Of a stretch of 64,000 nucleotides of DNA, positions 11,096 to 22,639 are shown piece after piece. The position numbers and the translations under genes were made by a program. The notes beneath the pieces are model-generated. The model was not told the origin of the DNA, searched no databases, and saw only the letters and a list, made by a program, of their open reading frames with translations. The stretch lies in the NCBI RefSeq assembly GCF_030272615.1, contig NC_081412.1:20437932-20501931 (forward strand), written 5' to 3'. Position 1 is the stretch's first letter. Every line of letters starts with the position of its first letter. The stretch is from Cryptomeria japonica. Lineage: Eukaryota; Streptophyta; Pinopsida; Cupressales; Cupressaceae.

Positions 11096-12645
11096 ACAAA
11101 ATGATACTTTGTTTCAATTGTTTGATGTAGAATTGTTTATCAATGTTGATGTAGATTTGTTGGATGGATACTTTGTTTTAATTTGTTTTGAATCCTTTGA
11201 CAAGAAAATATGACAAGCACACAAGCACATAGTCTTGCCCCTTTTCAATAAAGGCACAACAGGTGTGGGTGTAAATCAACCCAATCATGAAGTTTTGGAC
11301 CCTTATAAATGTATGTATGTTCCCAAAGCCTAAACTCGGCCCAAATTTTTACTAGTCTGAAACAAGATGAAGACAACTCAAACACTTTTTATCTCTAAGG
11401 TCATGGCCAGTTTTGATATTTTCAGCCCACATCTTGATATTTCTTCGACTTTGGTACTACATACCTTATGTATCTCGTCGTGGCAGGGAAGGATGTGATA
11501 TACTAAGTCTTGCGCGAGCATAATAGATAGATGATCCCTATGATGGGGGAGTCTCCACTTTCATCAAGCTACAAGTAGCCTTTCAAAAAGCCTTGTTTCT
11601 ACTCAAGGAAATATGTATGGTGAGTATCTTGGGAGCAAAACCATCTATGCTCTTGCACTAAACTTTTCACAAATATCCTCAATCAATAGAATGGGTGGGC
11701 TTCTAAAATAAGAGGTGTCTAGTAATTTTTGATGTCTTTGGATGTAAGTTCATTCTGCAATGACTCGCTTAAGAGCCTTGTAACTCACAGTGGGGCCCAT
11801 ATGTCCTTTCGGCAAGTTACACTATAGGAACAACTACACCCAAGGCTACAGCTTTCGCTCTCACCTAATTTCTATAGCGGCTCAAAGGATTTACTGTGTA
11901 AGGTTGTCCCAAGAGTGATGTGTCTCTTGGCAGGCCTCTCTTAAAAATAGAAAATTTAGAGCATTACTAATACTTTTCTCTTGCACCTAGGACCACAAGA
12001 GCGAAGGGAGAGGATAGCATGTCTTAGAACTGGGACCACTCTACAGATTTGCACAAGCTTGCTAAACAGAAAAGACACTTGTTCTTTTATAACCTTTTAT
12101 TGTAATGTGATCTATTTTCTACTTGGAGATGTTGCTCCAACAGACATGGTGTTTTTTTATCTCACAAAGCAATTTGTTTTCTAACTAGGAAAGTGAAATC
12201 CTAGTTAACAAAATGAAAGCATGTTTGCTTGAAAGTAAATCGCTTTTGTCAGTAATTGGACAAGTTATTTGTTCTTTTTATAGCCCAAATTTGAAGTGTG
12301 AATTTGCAAAAATAAATGTTAAGTTTGTTGTAAATTTTAGCTTTGCAAATGATGTTCTTTTTTTAATCCAAAAAAACAAGTTTTGATTTGTTTTAAAACA
12401 CCAAAAACTAAATGTGAGGTTCTTTTTACCAAAAAAGAGGAAATGTGAATTCCTTTTAACCAATTTTTGAAAAGAAGCTAAAATGAAATCAAAATCCTAA
12501 ATTAAACTCCTCCAACCTGCAAGAAATTGTTAGAAACCTACAAATAAAGAAGTTAGTAAAATCCAAAATCTTATGTGGTCTTCCACAAGCCTAAGTTCAA
12601 TTTTTTGGTTACAATATTGAACTCTCTGGAACAAAAGCACTACTC

Positions 12646-12835
12646 TGTGAGAACAAAAGCACTACTTTGGACAACAATATCGAAGTACTAACAAAAGCGC
12701 AACACTATTAACAACAGCGCTATACTAAAGCACTATAACATTACAAAAGCATTGATTAAAGTGCAAAAGCACTAAAACACTAACTAAAGCACTAAAACTC
12801 TCTGACAAAAGCGCCAAAACGTGGAACAAAGAAAC
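12646..12835. repeat. Short degenerate repeat, AAAAGCRCTA type
   Basis: Phrases such as ACAAAAGCACTACT, ACAAAAGCGCAACAC and CTAAAGCACTAAAAC recur about every 15-25 bases between the leader and the primer site. A matching block lies in element B (53185-53435). It looks like a decayed minisatellite. Confidence 0.7.
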
Positions 12836-12895
12836 TCAAGCACAACTTGTGCATGAACATTTAAGAAATTCACAAAAAACAAAGTCAGAATCATA

Positions 12896-12934
12896 ATCAG
12901 AAGGTTGTGTGTTTGATTCACGTCGGGTTCACCA
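12896..12934 (-). promoter_or_regulatory. Primer-binding site, tRNA-Trp type, unusually long
   Basis: The plus strand reads like the 3' half of a plant tRNA-Trp: ATCAGAAGGTTG, then GTGTTTGATTCAC with T-loop and T-stem pairing, then GTCGGGTTCACCA with the CCA end. The minus strand therefore starts TGGTGAACCCGACG two bases inside the LTR. A normal primer site is 12-18 bases; here the likeness to tRNA extends about 39 bases. The tRNA-Trp assignment is from memory of the plant sequence. Confidence 0.75.
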
Positions 12935-12936
12935 AA

Positions 12937-14308
12937 TGATGCACGTCAAAAGGGACACAAGGCACAAAAGACAAGTTCAAATGTTAGTAGATTAGTCACA
13001 GCCAAAACGAAACACAAATTCCATTAACAACCTTAAGATGCATATCAAAAGAGATATAAAGCACACAATAAAGAACATACATAAACAAAAAAGGGAAAGA
13101 AAACCCCCCAAGATGCTCCCCAAAATGCTCATAGATGTTCCTCCCTTGTTCCTCTCCTCTCCAAGTCCCACATGAGTCTAGCTCTCATCTTTTAGCACTA
13201 TCCATGGATGTCATATGAAGATTCAAGATGGTTGTGAAAATGAAAACAAATGCTTATGCAAGTGTAAATGACTTACTATGAGAAAGATCCTAATTAGTCT
13301 ATGTAAATCTTAATATAATAACAATGCAAATGCTTCTTAATGCTCTCTAAAATGACTATAAGTTTGATGCACAAAAGAATTTTGATCCTAAAAATGAAGA
13401 ATAAGAGCTATATTTATAGGTTAAATAGGGCAATGGATGGTCAAGATTGAGTAATCTTAACAAGGGTCGGGATTGAAAGTTAATCAATCAATGTGATGGC
13501 TTTCAACTCAATCCCATGATGACAAATGTGAACATGAGATGGCTTGAGAGGAGAGGGAAGAAGCATTAAATGTTTGAAATGACATGAAAGTTACCCTAGG
13601 AGGGTTTGATTAGGCTTGAGTTAGTGAATAAAGCATTTATCCAATAAATAATACCTTTATCGAATGGATAAACTCTTGTGCAATAGTTAATGGGGATAAC
13701 CATGGTCAAAGCAATGAATGTTTGAAGAGACCCATGAGTTAAATGAGGGTTGAGTTAGAGGAAAAGCCTCTAACCATGTGGGTGAGTTGATTTTAACCAT
13801 TAATGGTTATGTAAGGGCCATTAATGGTTATGTAAGAGCCATAAATGGTTTAGAAGACTTTGGGGGTTAGCTTGTTGAAGGATAAAAAGCCTTTAATGTG
13901 TTTCAAAGACTTTGGAGGCTTTGAGAAGTGACTTCTCTTTGCTTAGGAAAGTGACAATAATTAGGAGATGAAGTAGGCTAAATTGGAATGGATTGGAAGA
14001 ATCTAGAAGGGGTTTAGGAGGCAAGTGAGTTTGGTGGGTGACAGAAAATAGGATTTTATTTAGAAATAAAATCTATTTATTAGGGCAATTGCATTTGTAG
14101 GAGAATGCAAGTGGGAGGGTTTTAGATATTTAAACAAATATTTAAATGAGGAAAGGGGTTAATTTAAACAAATATACTTTATTCATTTAATTAATTATTT
14201 AAGATGAATTAATTAAATATCAATTTAATTAACTGTTGACTGGTGGTTAAATAATCAAATAAATACTAAATATTCATTTAATTAAGTGGACAGATTTATG
14301 CTTCTACA
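12937..14308 (-). repeat. 5' LTR of gypsy A
   Basis: On the plus strand it starts TGATGCACGTCAAAAG and ends CTTCTACA, 1372 bases, with TG...CA ends. It aligns with 40390-41528 and 53532-54699 of element B. It holds AT-rich tracts near its outer end (ATTTAATTAATTATTTAA). The partner 3' LTR of element A is not in the window, so a target-site duplication cannot be read. Confidence 0.85.
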
Positions 14309-15574
14309 AGATATAATAACCTTCAAACCATAATACGGTGATTTATGTGGGGAAAATACTTTCAGGAGAAAAAAACCCACACTCGAAAAGCTGCCCAATA
14401 TATTATTCAACAATCAAAACAAATTACAATATACTTGCAGGGCAAGCTCTTCGCAGGAGTACCACTAATCAAAGATTTAGAGGTGTCTCATCAGCCATAA
14501 GACTCTTACACTCAACCTCTATCTCACACACCTCATATATAGGAGATACAATAGAAAAAAAAATCAAACGATATTACAAAACCATGGGATAAAACCACCC
14601 AATAAGTTGTAGCCGACCTTATCTCCCTTCTAGATGCCCTATGATGTGTTACAACACACATCAATGCATGCCCCTCCCTTTCATAGCTCATTTATGTGTC
14701 CAATACAAATTATATTTCCTATTTCAAGAGTACAAACTTTCAGAGGCCATAACTTGTGAACCGTGTGTCCAATTAACGAACCGTTTGAAGCACCAGAAAG
14801 CTTGCAAAGTGCTCTATTGCCTCATAAGTGATAGTGCCACTTATGCCCAATTGTAAGGGTATTTCAGGGCCTCTAAAGTCCTAAAAATCAAATTTAAACA
14901 TTTCATTAGATCCCTCCAAAACGAAAAATTTAATATCTTCAAAACTAGTTGTGATCTTGCGACGTAACTTTACTAGAATTCTCATCTAGCCAACTAGAAG
15001 CTTCGGGGATAATTTCGCACCATTTCGTTCTCAAATGAAAACTTACTATAAATAGTAACCTTATTTATTTTCCCAACAATTAAAAAGGTGATAATTGAGG
15101 AAGCAATGAAACAAGACGAATAAGCCTTTGATATAGAGAAAATAATAGATAATGTGGGTTGGCTCAAACACAAACTTGAATACAAAGCAATAGATTCAGG
15201 TCCTCCCTCTAGACATGAATGAATTATTCAGAGAAGAAGAATCTCATCCATAAATTAAAAAAAGGATAGAGCTATGTCTATAGTAAAGAAGAAAATAGAT
15301 TTTACTCAGATTTATTATGAGGGCTTGCATGTAGCAAAGAAGGATCTAATAGATACGAATCTATTGGCTTGCCAAATTATGACCATTGATTTGGACTGTC
15401 CTTTCAAGATGAAGGATATTAAAGAATCCAAGGTTCAAATGGATGTCACGTGCTCTAGATTAGACAAGGTTAAGAAAATAAAGAGATAGATAAAGCCTCA
15501 AGTTTCATAGTTGTAGGGTTTTTTCAAAAGCCTAGTGACTCAAGGGGAAAGAATAAATGAAGTGCCTCAAAATT
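14309..15574. other. Unassigned stretch, possibly an old LTR fragment
   Basis: Begins directly after the LTR end of gypsy A. The part at about 14340-14880 (GGGGAAAATACTTTC, ACCATGGGATAAAACCACC) resembles plant LTR text, but no paired copy is present in the window. Plus frames at 14338-14592 and 15274-15489 show no recognizable domain. No gene is called. Confidence 0.3.
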
Positions 15575-16490
15575 TGACAATATTCCAATTTTGACCGATT
15601 TACTTAAATATTGGCCATGTTTCATTAAAAGACATTGATATTATTTTAGATTCTAGTCATTTTTTTAGATGGTAGTTATTTATGTGTTAGTTACGCGCCA
15701 AATTCTAGTTTCTTTATTTTGATCCAGACAAGGCACCATTCTAGATTCTATTCTTATTTGGGTCAGCTTGCCTCTATAATATTGTGTTGGTTTAAAATTA
15801 AAGGCTATTGACATTTCTTATGGGAATAGCCAAGATCTTAGAATAGATGATTAATATCAACAATTTAAGAGATTAACTAAAATATAGAATGTGAAATGCA
15901 ATAGTCAAAATGGATTTGCTAAACTCACAATATGATTCACAAATGTATAGCAAGAGGATAGGATATCAAGAATAAAAGTTGTTATCTAGAAAATATGTCA
16001 TGCAACTCTATGCAAGAAAGTACAACTCAACAAATTTATCCATAGTAGATAACATCAACAAGATAAACTATATATAGAGGACTTATTCTAGGTAGAATAT
16101 TACACACTTAGTACCACCCTTAAGCTTAACTAGATGGATAAAAAGTGATTTGGGTGTTGGAACAAAAACTAATGATGTGCCAAATTAAAAACAATAGGAA
16201 AAAGAGAAAATCCAGATATATTTAAACGATTATGACCACTGTCATGGTCTATTATTAGAGACATTAGATATTTTAAAAATAGCAACATAGAAAGAGTGGT
16301 TGTAGAACCAATTTGTCAAATTTCCAAGACTGAGAAATTTGTGGATGAATCCTTACTCAAAGGAAGATTAAATTCAGATTCAAAGAAACCACTACACAAG
16401 TACCTCTAGGATACTCTCGGATGCTCAAAATTATGGTTGGTACATAGCCTACATTGGTGAACTTAATTCAAGGGTTGAATATATAGGCAC
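15575..16490. repeat. Diverged copy of repeat R (R0)
   Basis: Matches by eye the start of the R units: TGACCGATTTACTTAAATATTGG, ATTAAAAGACATTGATATTAT, then CTCTATGCAAGAAAGTACAACTC and CCACTACACAAGTACCTCTAGG. Compare 26860-27680 and 62785-63600. It breaks off at about 16490 where terpene-synthase upstream sequence begins. It is more diverged than the other R units. Confidence 0.6.
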
Positions 16491-17045
16491 TTGGTCTCTA
16501 TATATAGAAGCTTATAATCTAAATATAAAAAAGATTTTTCTTTACAAGGATATGCCTTGAAGTGGATAACCATTCAAGACACCCTTGATTTGTTATGTTG
16601 TCAAAATAACTAGAGCCACTAGCCTTTATTAACTGCTAGTTTAAAAAATTGTACAGAACTTGATGATCAAATGATTTTTTTTCTAAAATTTACTTATTAA
16701 AGATCCAATTATTAAAAATTTATTAAAATTCACTGATTATAATACCCTAAAATTTCCCTTGATTTTGAAACTTTATCGTGTAATTATTGATTCGCATAAA
16801 ATTTTTGTAAGAGGAATACAAAAATTAAATCTAGAGAAAAGAACAGGAATGAAAAAATTAGTGAGAAAATGTAAATGCAAAGCATGAAAAAAAATAAAGC
16901 AAGATGTATACATGCAATCTCTACCAACTATCCCAATTTAATATTGTCTCATATTTTCGTACATGACCATGAGTGAAATTATTTCATAGAAATTTGGATG
17001 TGAAATGACATGACCACAAGCGTTGAACATTGACGCGACCCTTCA
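16491..17045 (+). pseudogene. Relic of a terpene synthase upstream region
   Basis: Shares phrases with the stretches before the terpene synthase (29087-29410) and before its truncated copy (35041-35460): TAGTTTAAAAAATTGTACA, TTCACTGATTATAA, AAAGCAAGATGTATACATGCA and CATTGACGCGACCC. The likeness ends at about 17045 before the TATA region, and no terpene synthase exon follows. It is the third copy of this upstream region in the window. Confidence 0.7.
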
Positions 17046-18290
17046 TCTCCATCTTTATTCAAATCTTCATCGATCAACACGCTAACACTCAAGAACACTT
17101 ATCAACAACAATTTGGACTAGAAAGATAACTTGTAGAGCACTAAATCATGAACCATTTGAAATTAAGATACATATGAACATCCAAAATACTCTCCCAGAT
17201 CCACAACCAAAAATATGATCATATCAGAGCATAATGGATCAAATACCAGACTCTGCCAACTATAGAGCACAACAGCATAGTCTTTATGCCAGAATCCACA
17301 ACTCGACCAAATTGCCACATAGAATCATGGAATCAATGAAGTATCTCTAGTTGATTCAGCATCCCAACCACTAGACCAACTCACTGCAGACACCAAATCA
17401 CCAAACAACTTTCTGCAACACCAAAACATAGGATTATATTGACATCAATGACAACAACATATCCTAGAAGCAACATTATCCAATAGATTTAATGATTGTA
17501 CAGTTTCAAAGGTTTTCCAATGCTTGCAATTGTATGCTAAATCCAAAAGAATCTTATACAATGCCTCATGAATACATATGTCACTGGACCTATCTAAACC
17601 ATTAGAGATTTCCCAAATTATGACCATCCAACTTCTCAAAGCAAGACCTTTAATCTCTTTGTCCAAGTACTTCATAAAATCCACCATAGATTGCTCCTAT
17701 GACACCTTCCTCTTCCTTTGTTTTGGAACCACCTCTAACTATTTGTCTTTGTCTCACACACCATTTCTCCCTTAGTGAACACCACTTGAAAGAACCATTT
17801 ATAATAGTCTTCATAATACATTTCATCATAGGATATCACTTGTCAAATATATTACTTGATGTAATGACAAAAATTCAATTCAAACCACCAAAAATTTAAA
17901 TTAATTTCACATGTATGTCCTTTTGATAGCAATGTGTTAGATGGTCATAAAATCTCTATTAATTAGGATAGGATACAAATAATTGAGTTACGTTTTTTTT
18001 TATTGAATTAATCTTCAACACAAAAATCTTTAAAAATCCTATTCTGTTTTTTGGAAGGAATTAAAAATTAATAGAGTTTGGTAGGTTATTAATCTTAAAA
18101 TTTTGAATTTTATATATCACAACTAACTAACTAAAGGGGATTGAAAAACTTGTTGAAGAGAAAAAATGGTAAGGATACTAGAAACAAGATAACCATTTTA
18201 GCTCTATTTTAGGATCCTCTTAATAGCATATAAATTTTACAAAAAATTGTATATAATTATATATGAGGATTTTGTACATATATGTAAAAG
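17046..18290. other. Unassigned AT-rich stretch
   Basis: No gene recognized. A minus frame at 17445-17687 (80 codons, MVDFMKYLDKEIKGLALRSW...) looks protein-like, with helix-type composition and several aromatic residues, but I cannot name a family and it has no visible continuation. It could be a fragment of a captured gene. Confidence 0.3.
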
Positions 18291-18804
18291 AATTTGAAAA
18301 AATATTCTTTTATATGGATTATGGCTAAATTTGAATGAGTTATTTAACTATTTCTTACACTTTATAAAAGATATTGGTTTGATTTTTTAGATGCTATTTA
18401 ATTGTGCACAAAACTCAAATTTCTTACTTTTCATCCAAATAAAGAATCATTCTCTTCTATTCTTGTTTGAGTTGAGCTTCCTTAGCTTTGTAATATTGTG
18501 GTGGTTAAGGATTGGGAGCTATTGGCATTACTATGAGGAGAAATATATTAAATTTATACAACATATGAAAAATTAGAGTAGATATGAAGTTGCCTAAGTG
18601 ATTGCAAGAGGTATTTATTTATTATGATGGCTAAGGATATAATTAATACAAAGTTCTATATTATATATATTCAATTAAAATACAGGCTCCACTTTTTCAA
18701 TTTCATATTTCTTTGTATATTCTAAGGAAAAATGTAAGTCATAACTCTTTATTTGTGGATAAAGATAGAAGAAAGGATTTTTGGTGGAAATGAGCCATCT
18801 TTCA
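18291..18804. repeat. Weak copy of the start of repeat R, then unassigned DNA
   Basis: Phrases such as CATTCTCTTCTATTCTTG and TTGAGCTTCCTTAGC resemble the stretch at 27010-27060 in R2. The remaining sequence up to 18804 is AT-rich and has no recognized content. Confidence 0.4.
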
Positions 18805-19286
18805 CTATTTTACCAAGCAAGTGATGATGGAAATTGTGAATTTTTATATAAATAACGATTTTCTATTTAAAAAGGAGGAAAGTGAAGGTGTTTGAATTTC
18901 ATATGTTTCTCCTCCTCCAAAATATGATACAAAAAAATTTAGTTATACATCTTAAGCTTATACATACTTTATTTAAACATGTAACAGGATTAAATTGTTA
19001 AAGAATAAAAACCAGTTTACACTCTAATAACATATAAAAGTGGCAAATAATTTTAATATTTTTATTAGCAAAAAATACCTTTAACCTATTAAACTATTTG
19101 GTGTTTAAGAATAACATTTAAAACCAATGAATATAATTTGTTAAAACATTGAAGGCTAACTATTGTTACTAGGAATTTTGATTAAAAACACTTAAATTGA
19201 CATAATCATCATATATTCATGCCTACAAGGACAAAATACCCTTTTTAAAAATATCACACACACACATATGGAGAATAATTCAAAAA
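18805..19286. repeat. Repeat X, first copy
   Basis: Contains TTTCTCCTCCTCCAAAATATG, AAATAATTTTAATATTTTTATTAG and a short CA run (about 19256-19266). It recurs at 26441-26850, 54700-55187 and 62391-62780. The junction with the gag fragment to the right, at AATATATCATTTTCATG, is identical in the copy at 55187. Confidence 0.7.
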
Positions 19287-19728
19287 TATATCATTTTCAT
19301 GAACAGACCTACCACATTCTTCAAATTTGTTCTTCCATGATACAACAAGATTTTCTTCCCTTTTCTTTATGTTCTCAATCTCCTTAGACATCCTCATAGT
19401 TATAGCTTGCATTTCATTCTTCATAACCATGTTCTCCTGATTCAATTTCTGACATTGTTCCTTAAGTGCATTTTTCTCTTCATCGTCTTGGTTTTGCAAA
19501 AGTTCCTTCCTCCTAGCTTGAATAGATGATAGCCTCTCTTGAAGGAAAAGAATGAATTACTTAGCGAAATTCAACTCATCTTGTAGCTCTAAGTTCTTCA
19601 ATCTTTCAGCATCAAAATATTCAAGTGCCATCTAAAGCTACTTCTCCAAAGCCATTTTCAATGATTCCAATTTCAAGTCTTCCTCAAGCTATTAAACTTC
19701 TTGCAAGGCACAAGGCTCTGATAGCAAT
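19287..19728 (-). pseudogene. Truncated gag fragment sharing the LTR of the next element
   Basis: The minus strand reads from a primer site (19715-19726, one base off the usual sequence) through a coiled-coil stretch including NQDDEEKNALKEQCQKLNQE and MTMRMSKEIENIKKRE-like text. It is cut off on the left at repeat X, well before the zinc knuckles. The same part of gag recurs at 23365-23805. Because the LTR at 19729-21613 also closes the element on the right, this is a second element body joined to a shared LTR, as left by unequal recombination. Confidence 0.75.
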
Positions 19729-21613
19729 TATTGGAAACCAATAACACTGAGAGGGGGGGTGAATCAATGTTATACCGAAATAGTAGATTTTAGCCTTAAC
19801 AAAACATTCATGCACCAACCAGCATACTGGTATAAACAGAATTGAAAGAAGTAAAGGAACCAATAAGCCAGACATATAAATGAGAACCATAACATATAGA
19901 TTTATACGTGGAAAACCTCAATGAGTAAAAACCATGGTAGGCTTTGTGACCCACAATATCAATCCACTGGCCATATGAAGAGATATTACAATATATGATG
20001 GACCTGCACTTGCAGGAAGTCTTACAACCTAGAGCACACTGCTCACTCACAATAGGAGCCTCACTGACTACATCAAATTCCAGACAACAATCTGGAGAAA
20101 TGTGAATTGCTAAGATAGCATCTTCTATGCCAGAATAGAGTTCTGGTTTAAGATTTGTCTATTCCAATTGAAACCCTAAACCCCTTTACCGGAATAACCC
20201 TTACAATAAATTCCTCACGTACATAATCTCTTTGATATATTTCACATCATATTACATTAGTATATCCATACCACATTTCTATTATATCAAAATGATCTAG
20301 GGTAAAAGTACAAAGCTGTGTCACACTTTTACAAAGGAAATGGTAAATGATGATTCAAATTTTTAAATTAAATCAATAGAAAGTGAAATATATATTTTGA
20401 ATTTTGAAATGATGTAAATTAATAAAATTTATATTCTTATGTCTATTTTATGTTTGTAATTTTAATAAAAAATTCAAAAATTATTTGAATATAGTTTTTT
20501 ATAAAGTAACACTATAATTTAGTTGCTAAAAAAATGTTGAAATTGAAGTTACACAAGCCACCACACTTTATTTAGTAAATTTTACATTTTTTTCTTGATT
20601 TTTTCTTTTTATATTTATAACTTGAAACTTTAGTGCATGGATATATTTTTTACTTTTTTAAAAAATATATATATTTTTTTATAAATTTGAAAAGTTGTGT
20701 GTGTTGAAATATTACTCTTTCCAATTCCCACCACTTTTTTTCTTAATTATTTATCCAAATTAGAAAAGAATTATATCATCTTGACATAGATTCTTTTTTC
20801 TATTGCATCATATTTTTTTCAAATATTTTTAATAAATTTTAGTATTTTTACTTGACAAGATAATCAACCTTGTATTTGAGTGTTGATGACATACTTTCTA
20901 TAAAAATTAAATATAAAATATAAAAACTAACTAAAATATTAAAAGATATATATTTTGAAAAATTCACTTATAGATCTATAAAAGGATATTTTTACATTTC
21001 AAAGAAAAATTATTTATAAGAGTAGGAGTTGTTGAAACATCGAGTTTTATTTATTTTTGTAATTAGACCAAAAGTAGTACAAAATATACATTTAGTAGAC
21101 ACTTCCAATTGGAAAAGTTGTGGCCCATATATAACTTAGCTATAATGAATCTATATAGACCATATGTTTGACTAAAATTAATTTTTAATTAGAATTACTT
21201 AAATTCACTTGTGCTGATAAGTTAGCCTGAAACGTGCCACAATTTTGTGCTTTTACCCTCTAATCTTTACTAACCTATATACCCTATGCACAAATTTATG
21301 CCTTATATCGGCTAAAAAAGATATATACAATTTCATATTACATGTCAGCCATATAACCAAAATGAATAAACATTAAAACAAATTGTCGATATGCAGATCC
21401 AAGATATGTTGGCCTCCAATACTGATAACCTTTACTATACCATGTCGGCCTACATTGTCGGTGACCAAAGAAATCTTCTAGTCTGCCAGTGTCAGTGCCG
21501 ATGTAGAATCTGTGAAGTGCCTGTCAGTACACCATATGAAGTCGGAACCCAAAATCATGTTGCCATCAATGACAAGATAGTGAAACCAACCAATAGAGTG
21601 TCAACTGCCAATA
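19729..21613 (-). repeat. 3' LTR of the TR-GAG element, carrying a transposon
   Basis: Plus strand begins TATTGGAAACCAATAACAC (TG mutated to TA) and ends GTCAACTGCCAATA (CA mutated to TA). The GAGAGGGGGGGTGAATCAAT-type block lies near the left end. Without the 959-bp insertion at 20300-21258 it would be about 920 bases, the size of the other LTR. Confidence 0.8.
20300..21258. mobile_element. Inverted-repeat DNA transposon, non-autonomous, 959 bp
   Basis: The left end reads GGGTAAAAGTACAAAGCTGT and the right end, reverse-complemented, GGGTAAAAGCACAAAATTGT, about 25 bases of imperfect inverted repeat. TCTA flanks both sides (20296-20299 and 21259-21262). The empty site is present in the sister LTRs (GATCTAATCTTTAC at about 24355 and 60307), which confirms a clean insertion with a 4-base target duplication. 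The inside is AT-rich and noncoding. The superfamily is not clear: the end sequence and 4-base duplication do not fit the common plant groups I know. Confidence 0.85.
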
Positions 21614-21630
21614 ATCTCCCCCTTTGGCAT
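21614..21630 (-). promoter_or_regulatory. Polypurine tract of the TR-GAG element
   Basis: The minus strand reads GCCAAAGGGGGAGAT directly before the 3' LTR, the expected site for plus-strand priming. The same tract lies at 57508-57524. Confidence 0.75.
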
Positions 21631-21878
21631 TGATGGCAACACTCATATGAAAAATGGTCATGGTTTCATTTGTCGGTTTCATCCTGCCCTGCTCTCCCTG
21701 AGCTGAATATGCAAAATACTTTATATCTCCAAAAACTCTATAACTCCCCCTAATGTATGCAATTCTTTTATCCTTTTTCACATCTATACTACTCCCCCTT
21801 TGATGTCAATGCCCTAAAAAAAGAATGTCAAAGAATAAGTATTGTACACTAAATACCTCCAAAAATGTCTTACCGGAG

Positions 21879-22545
21879 CTAGACCAATTTCAATATTTTC
21901 AGATAAGCTTTCTCTAGTAATTCCTCATAAGTATCCCAGTCGGTTTTGAATGTGTCGAAGATAGATACAAGTCCACTCAATAAATATGCAAAATATTTTT
22001 TCTCACTGACCTCTACTTGTGTGGGCTTTCCTAGCATACACATGCATTCTCTCTTATGTACACAGAGTGAATCCAATCTTGGACTCACTAAAACTCTCAT
22101 GTTTCTGGCTCTCCGAATGATTTTATCTCTTTCTTTTTCAAGAGCAGAAATTTGGTTCTCCAAAGTCAAAATTTGACCATCAATTGATGTTGTCAATGAA
22201 ATTAATCCATCAAAAGAGTTAGAAATACTAGCAATTTTATCATGTATCTCTTTTATCTTTTTCTCTACATTTGTTGTAAGTATTTCAGTAATGCAACATA
22301 CCCTATATATATTAGTACATTGTTTCAAATAATTTTCAATTAGAATTACCTTCTCCTCAATATTCTTCTTCTCTGTCTCAATGATCTAACCAAAAGCGGC
22401 TTTCTAAGCCTGGGTGAATCTTTCGAGTGCTTGCCGGTTAGAGATATGATGTAAGGATTAAAAGTCTTTTAATATACGATCAATGATTACCTTAAGCTTG
22501 CCGGAAGGGCTCGCTTAATTTTCAATCTTACACTTCGGGACCAAT
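21879..22545 (-). pseudogene. Unknown second ORF of the TR-GAG element, coiled coil
   Basis: The open part (21879-22328, 149 codons) reads KKIKEIHDKIASISNSFDGL and ILTLENQISALEKERDKIIR, a coiled coil, followed by a conserved tail (DTFKTDWDTYEELLEKAYLK). Upstream the same frame continues, with a few stops, to about 22545 (DQSIIVLHRLVPKCKIEN in the better copy at 58250-58520). That gives an ORF of about 220 codons after gag. I recognize no family. It sits where pol would be in a full element. The sister copy at 57762-58530 keeps the same frame. Confidence 0.5.
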
Positions 22546-22639
22546 CTATGTAGAACAATGATTGATTGATCTATAATCCCCTTGTCTGTGATTCCCTCCT
22601 TCATCAGTTTCTAAGCAACCATCATCATGAATTTTGCCT

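Larger units (their letters stand above)
10285..12895 (-). other. Long 5' leader of gypsy A
   Basis: About 2.6 kb separates the primer site from gag. The leader is AT-rich and mostly noncoding, with one open frame (10721-11095) listed separately and a short AAAAGCACTA-type repeat near the primer site. It is matched by 51173-53490 in element B, which lacks about 220 bases corresponding to 11540-11760 and about 100 bases near 10370-10460. Confidence 0.65.
1704..14308 (-). mobile_element. Ty3/gypsy element A, Tat-like lineage, decayed
   Basis: Read on the minus strand from right to left: 5' LTR (12937-14308), tRNA-Trp-like primer site, long leader, gag, aspartic protease, G-patch, reverse transcriptase, RNase H, a second RNase H of archaeal type, and the C-terminal part of integrase. 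The order protease-RT-RNase H-integrase defines Ty3/gypsy. The second RNase H domain is known from the plant Tat lineage. Reading frames carry many stops and shifts. The 3' LTR and the last part of the 3' region are missing because the Copia LTR at 578-1703 abuts the element. The integrase core is missing and a fragment of an inverted-repeat transposon (3829-4287) sits in its place. Confidence 0.9.

Noticed and set aside
12896-12934. A real tRNA-Trp gene
   Set aside because: Only the 3' half is present, with an encoded CCA, next to an LTR end. No D-arm or anticodon arm was found to the left.
14309-14880. Solo LTR call with defined ends
   Set aside because: The text is LTR-like but there is no second copy, no clear TG...CA ends and no target duplication in the window.
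16310-16360. Exon 1 remnant of a terpene synthase (TTGTCAAATTTCC, GAGAAATTTGTGGATG)
   Set aside because: It resembles exon 1 for about 35 bases, but the text fits repeat R0 at this place and lies on the wrong side of the upstream relic.
17445-17687. Pentatricopeptide-repeat gene fragment
   Set aside because: The composition is helical but no 35-residue repeat pattern could be laid over it.
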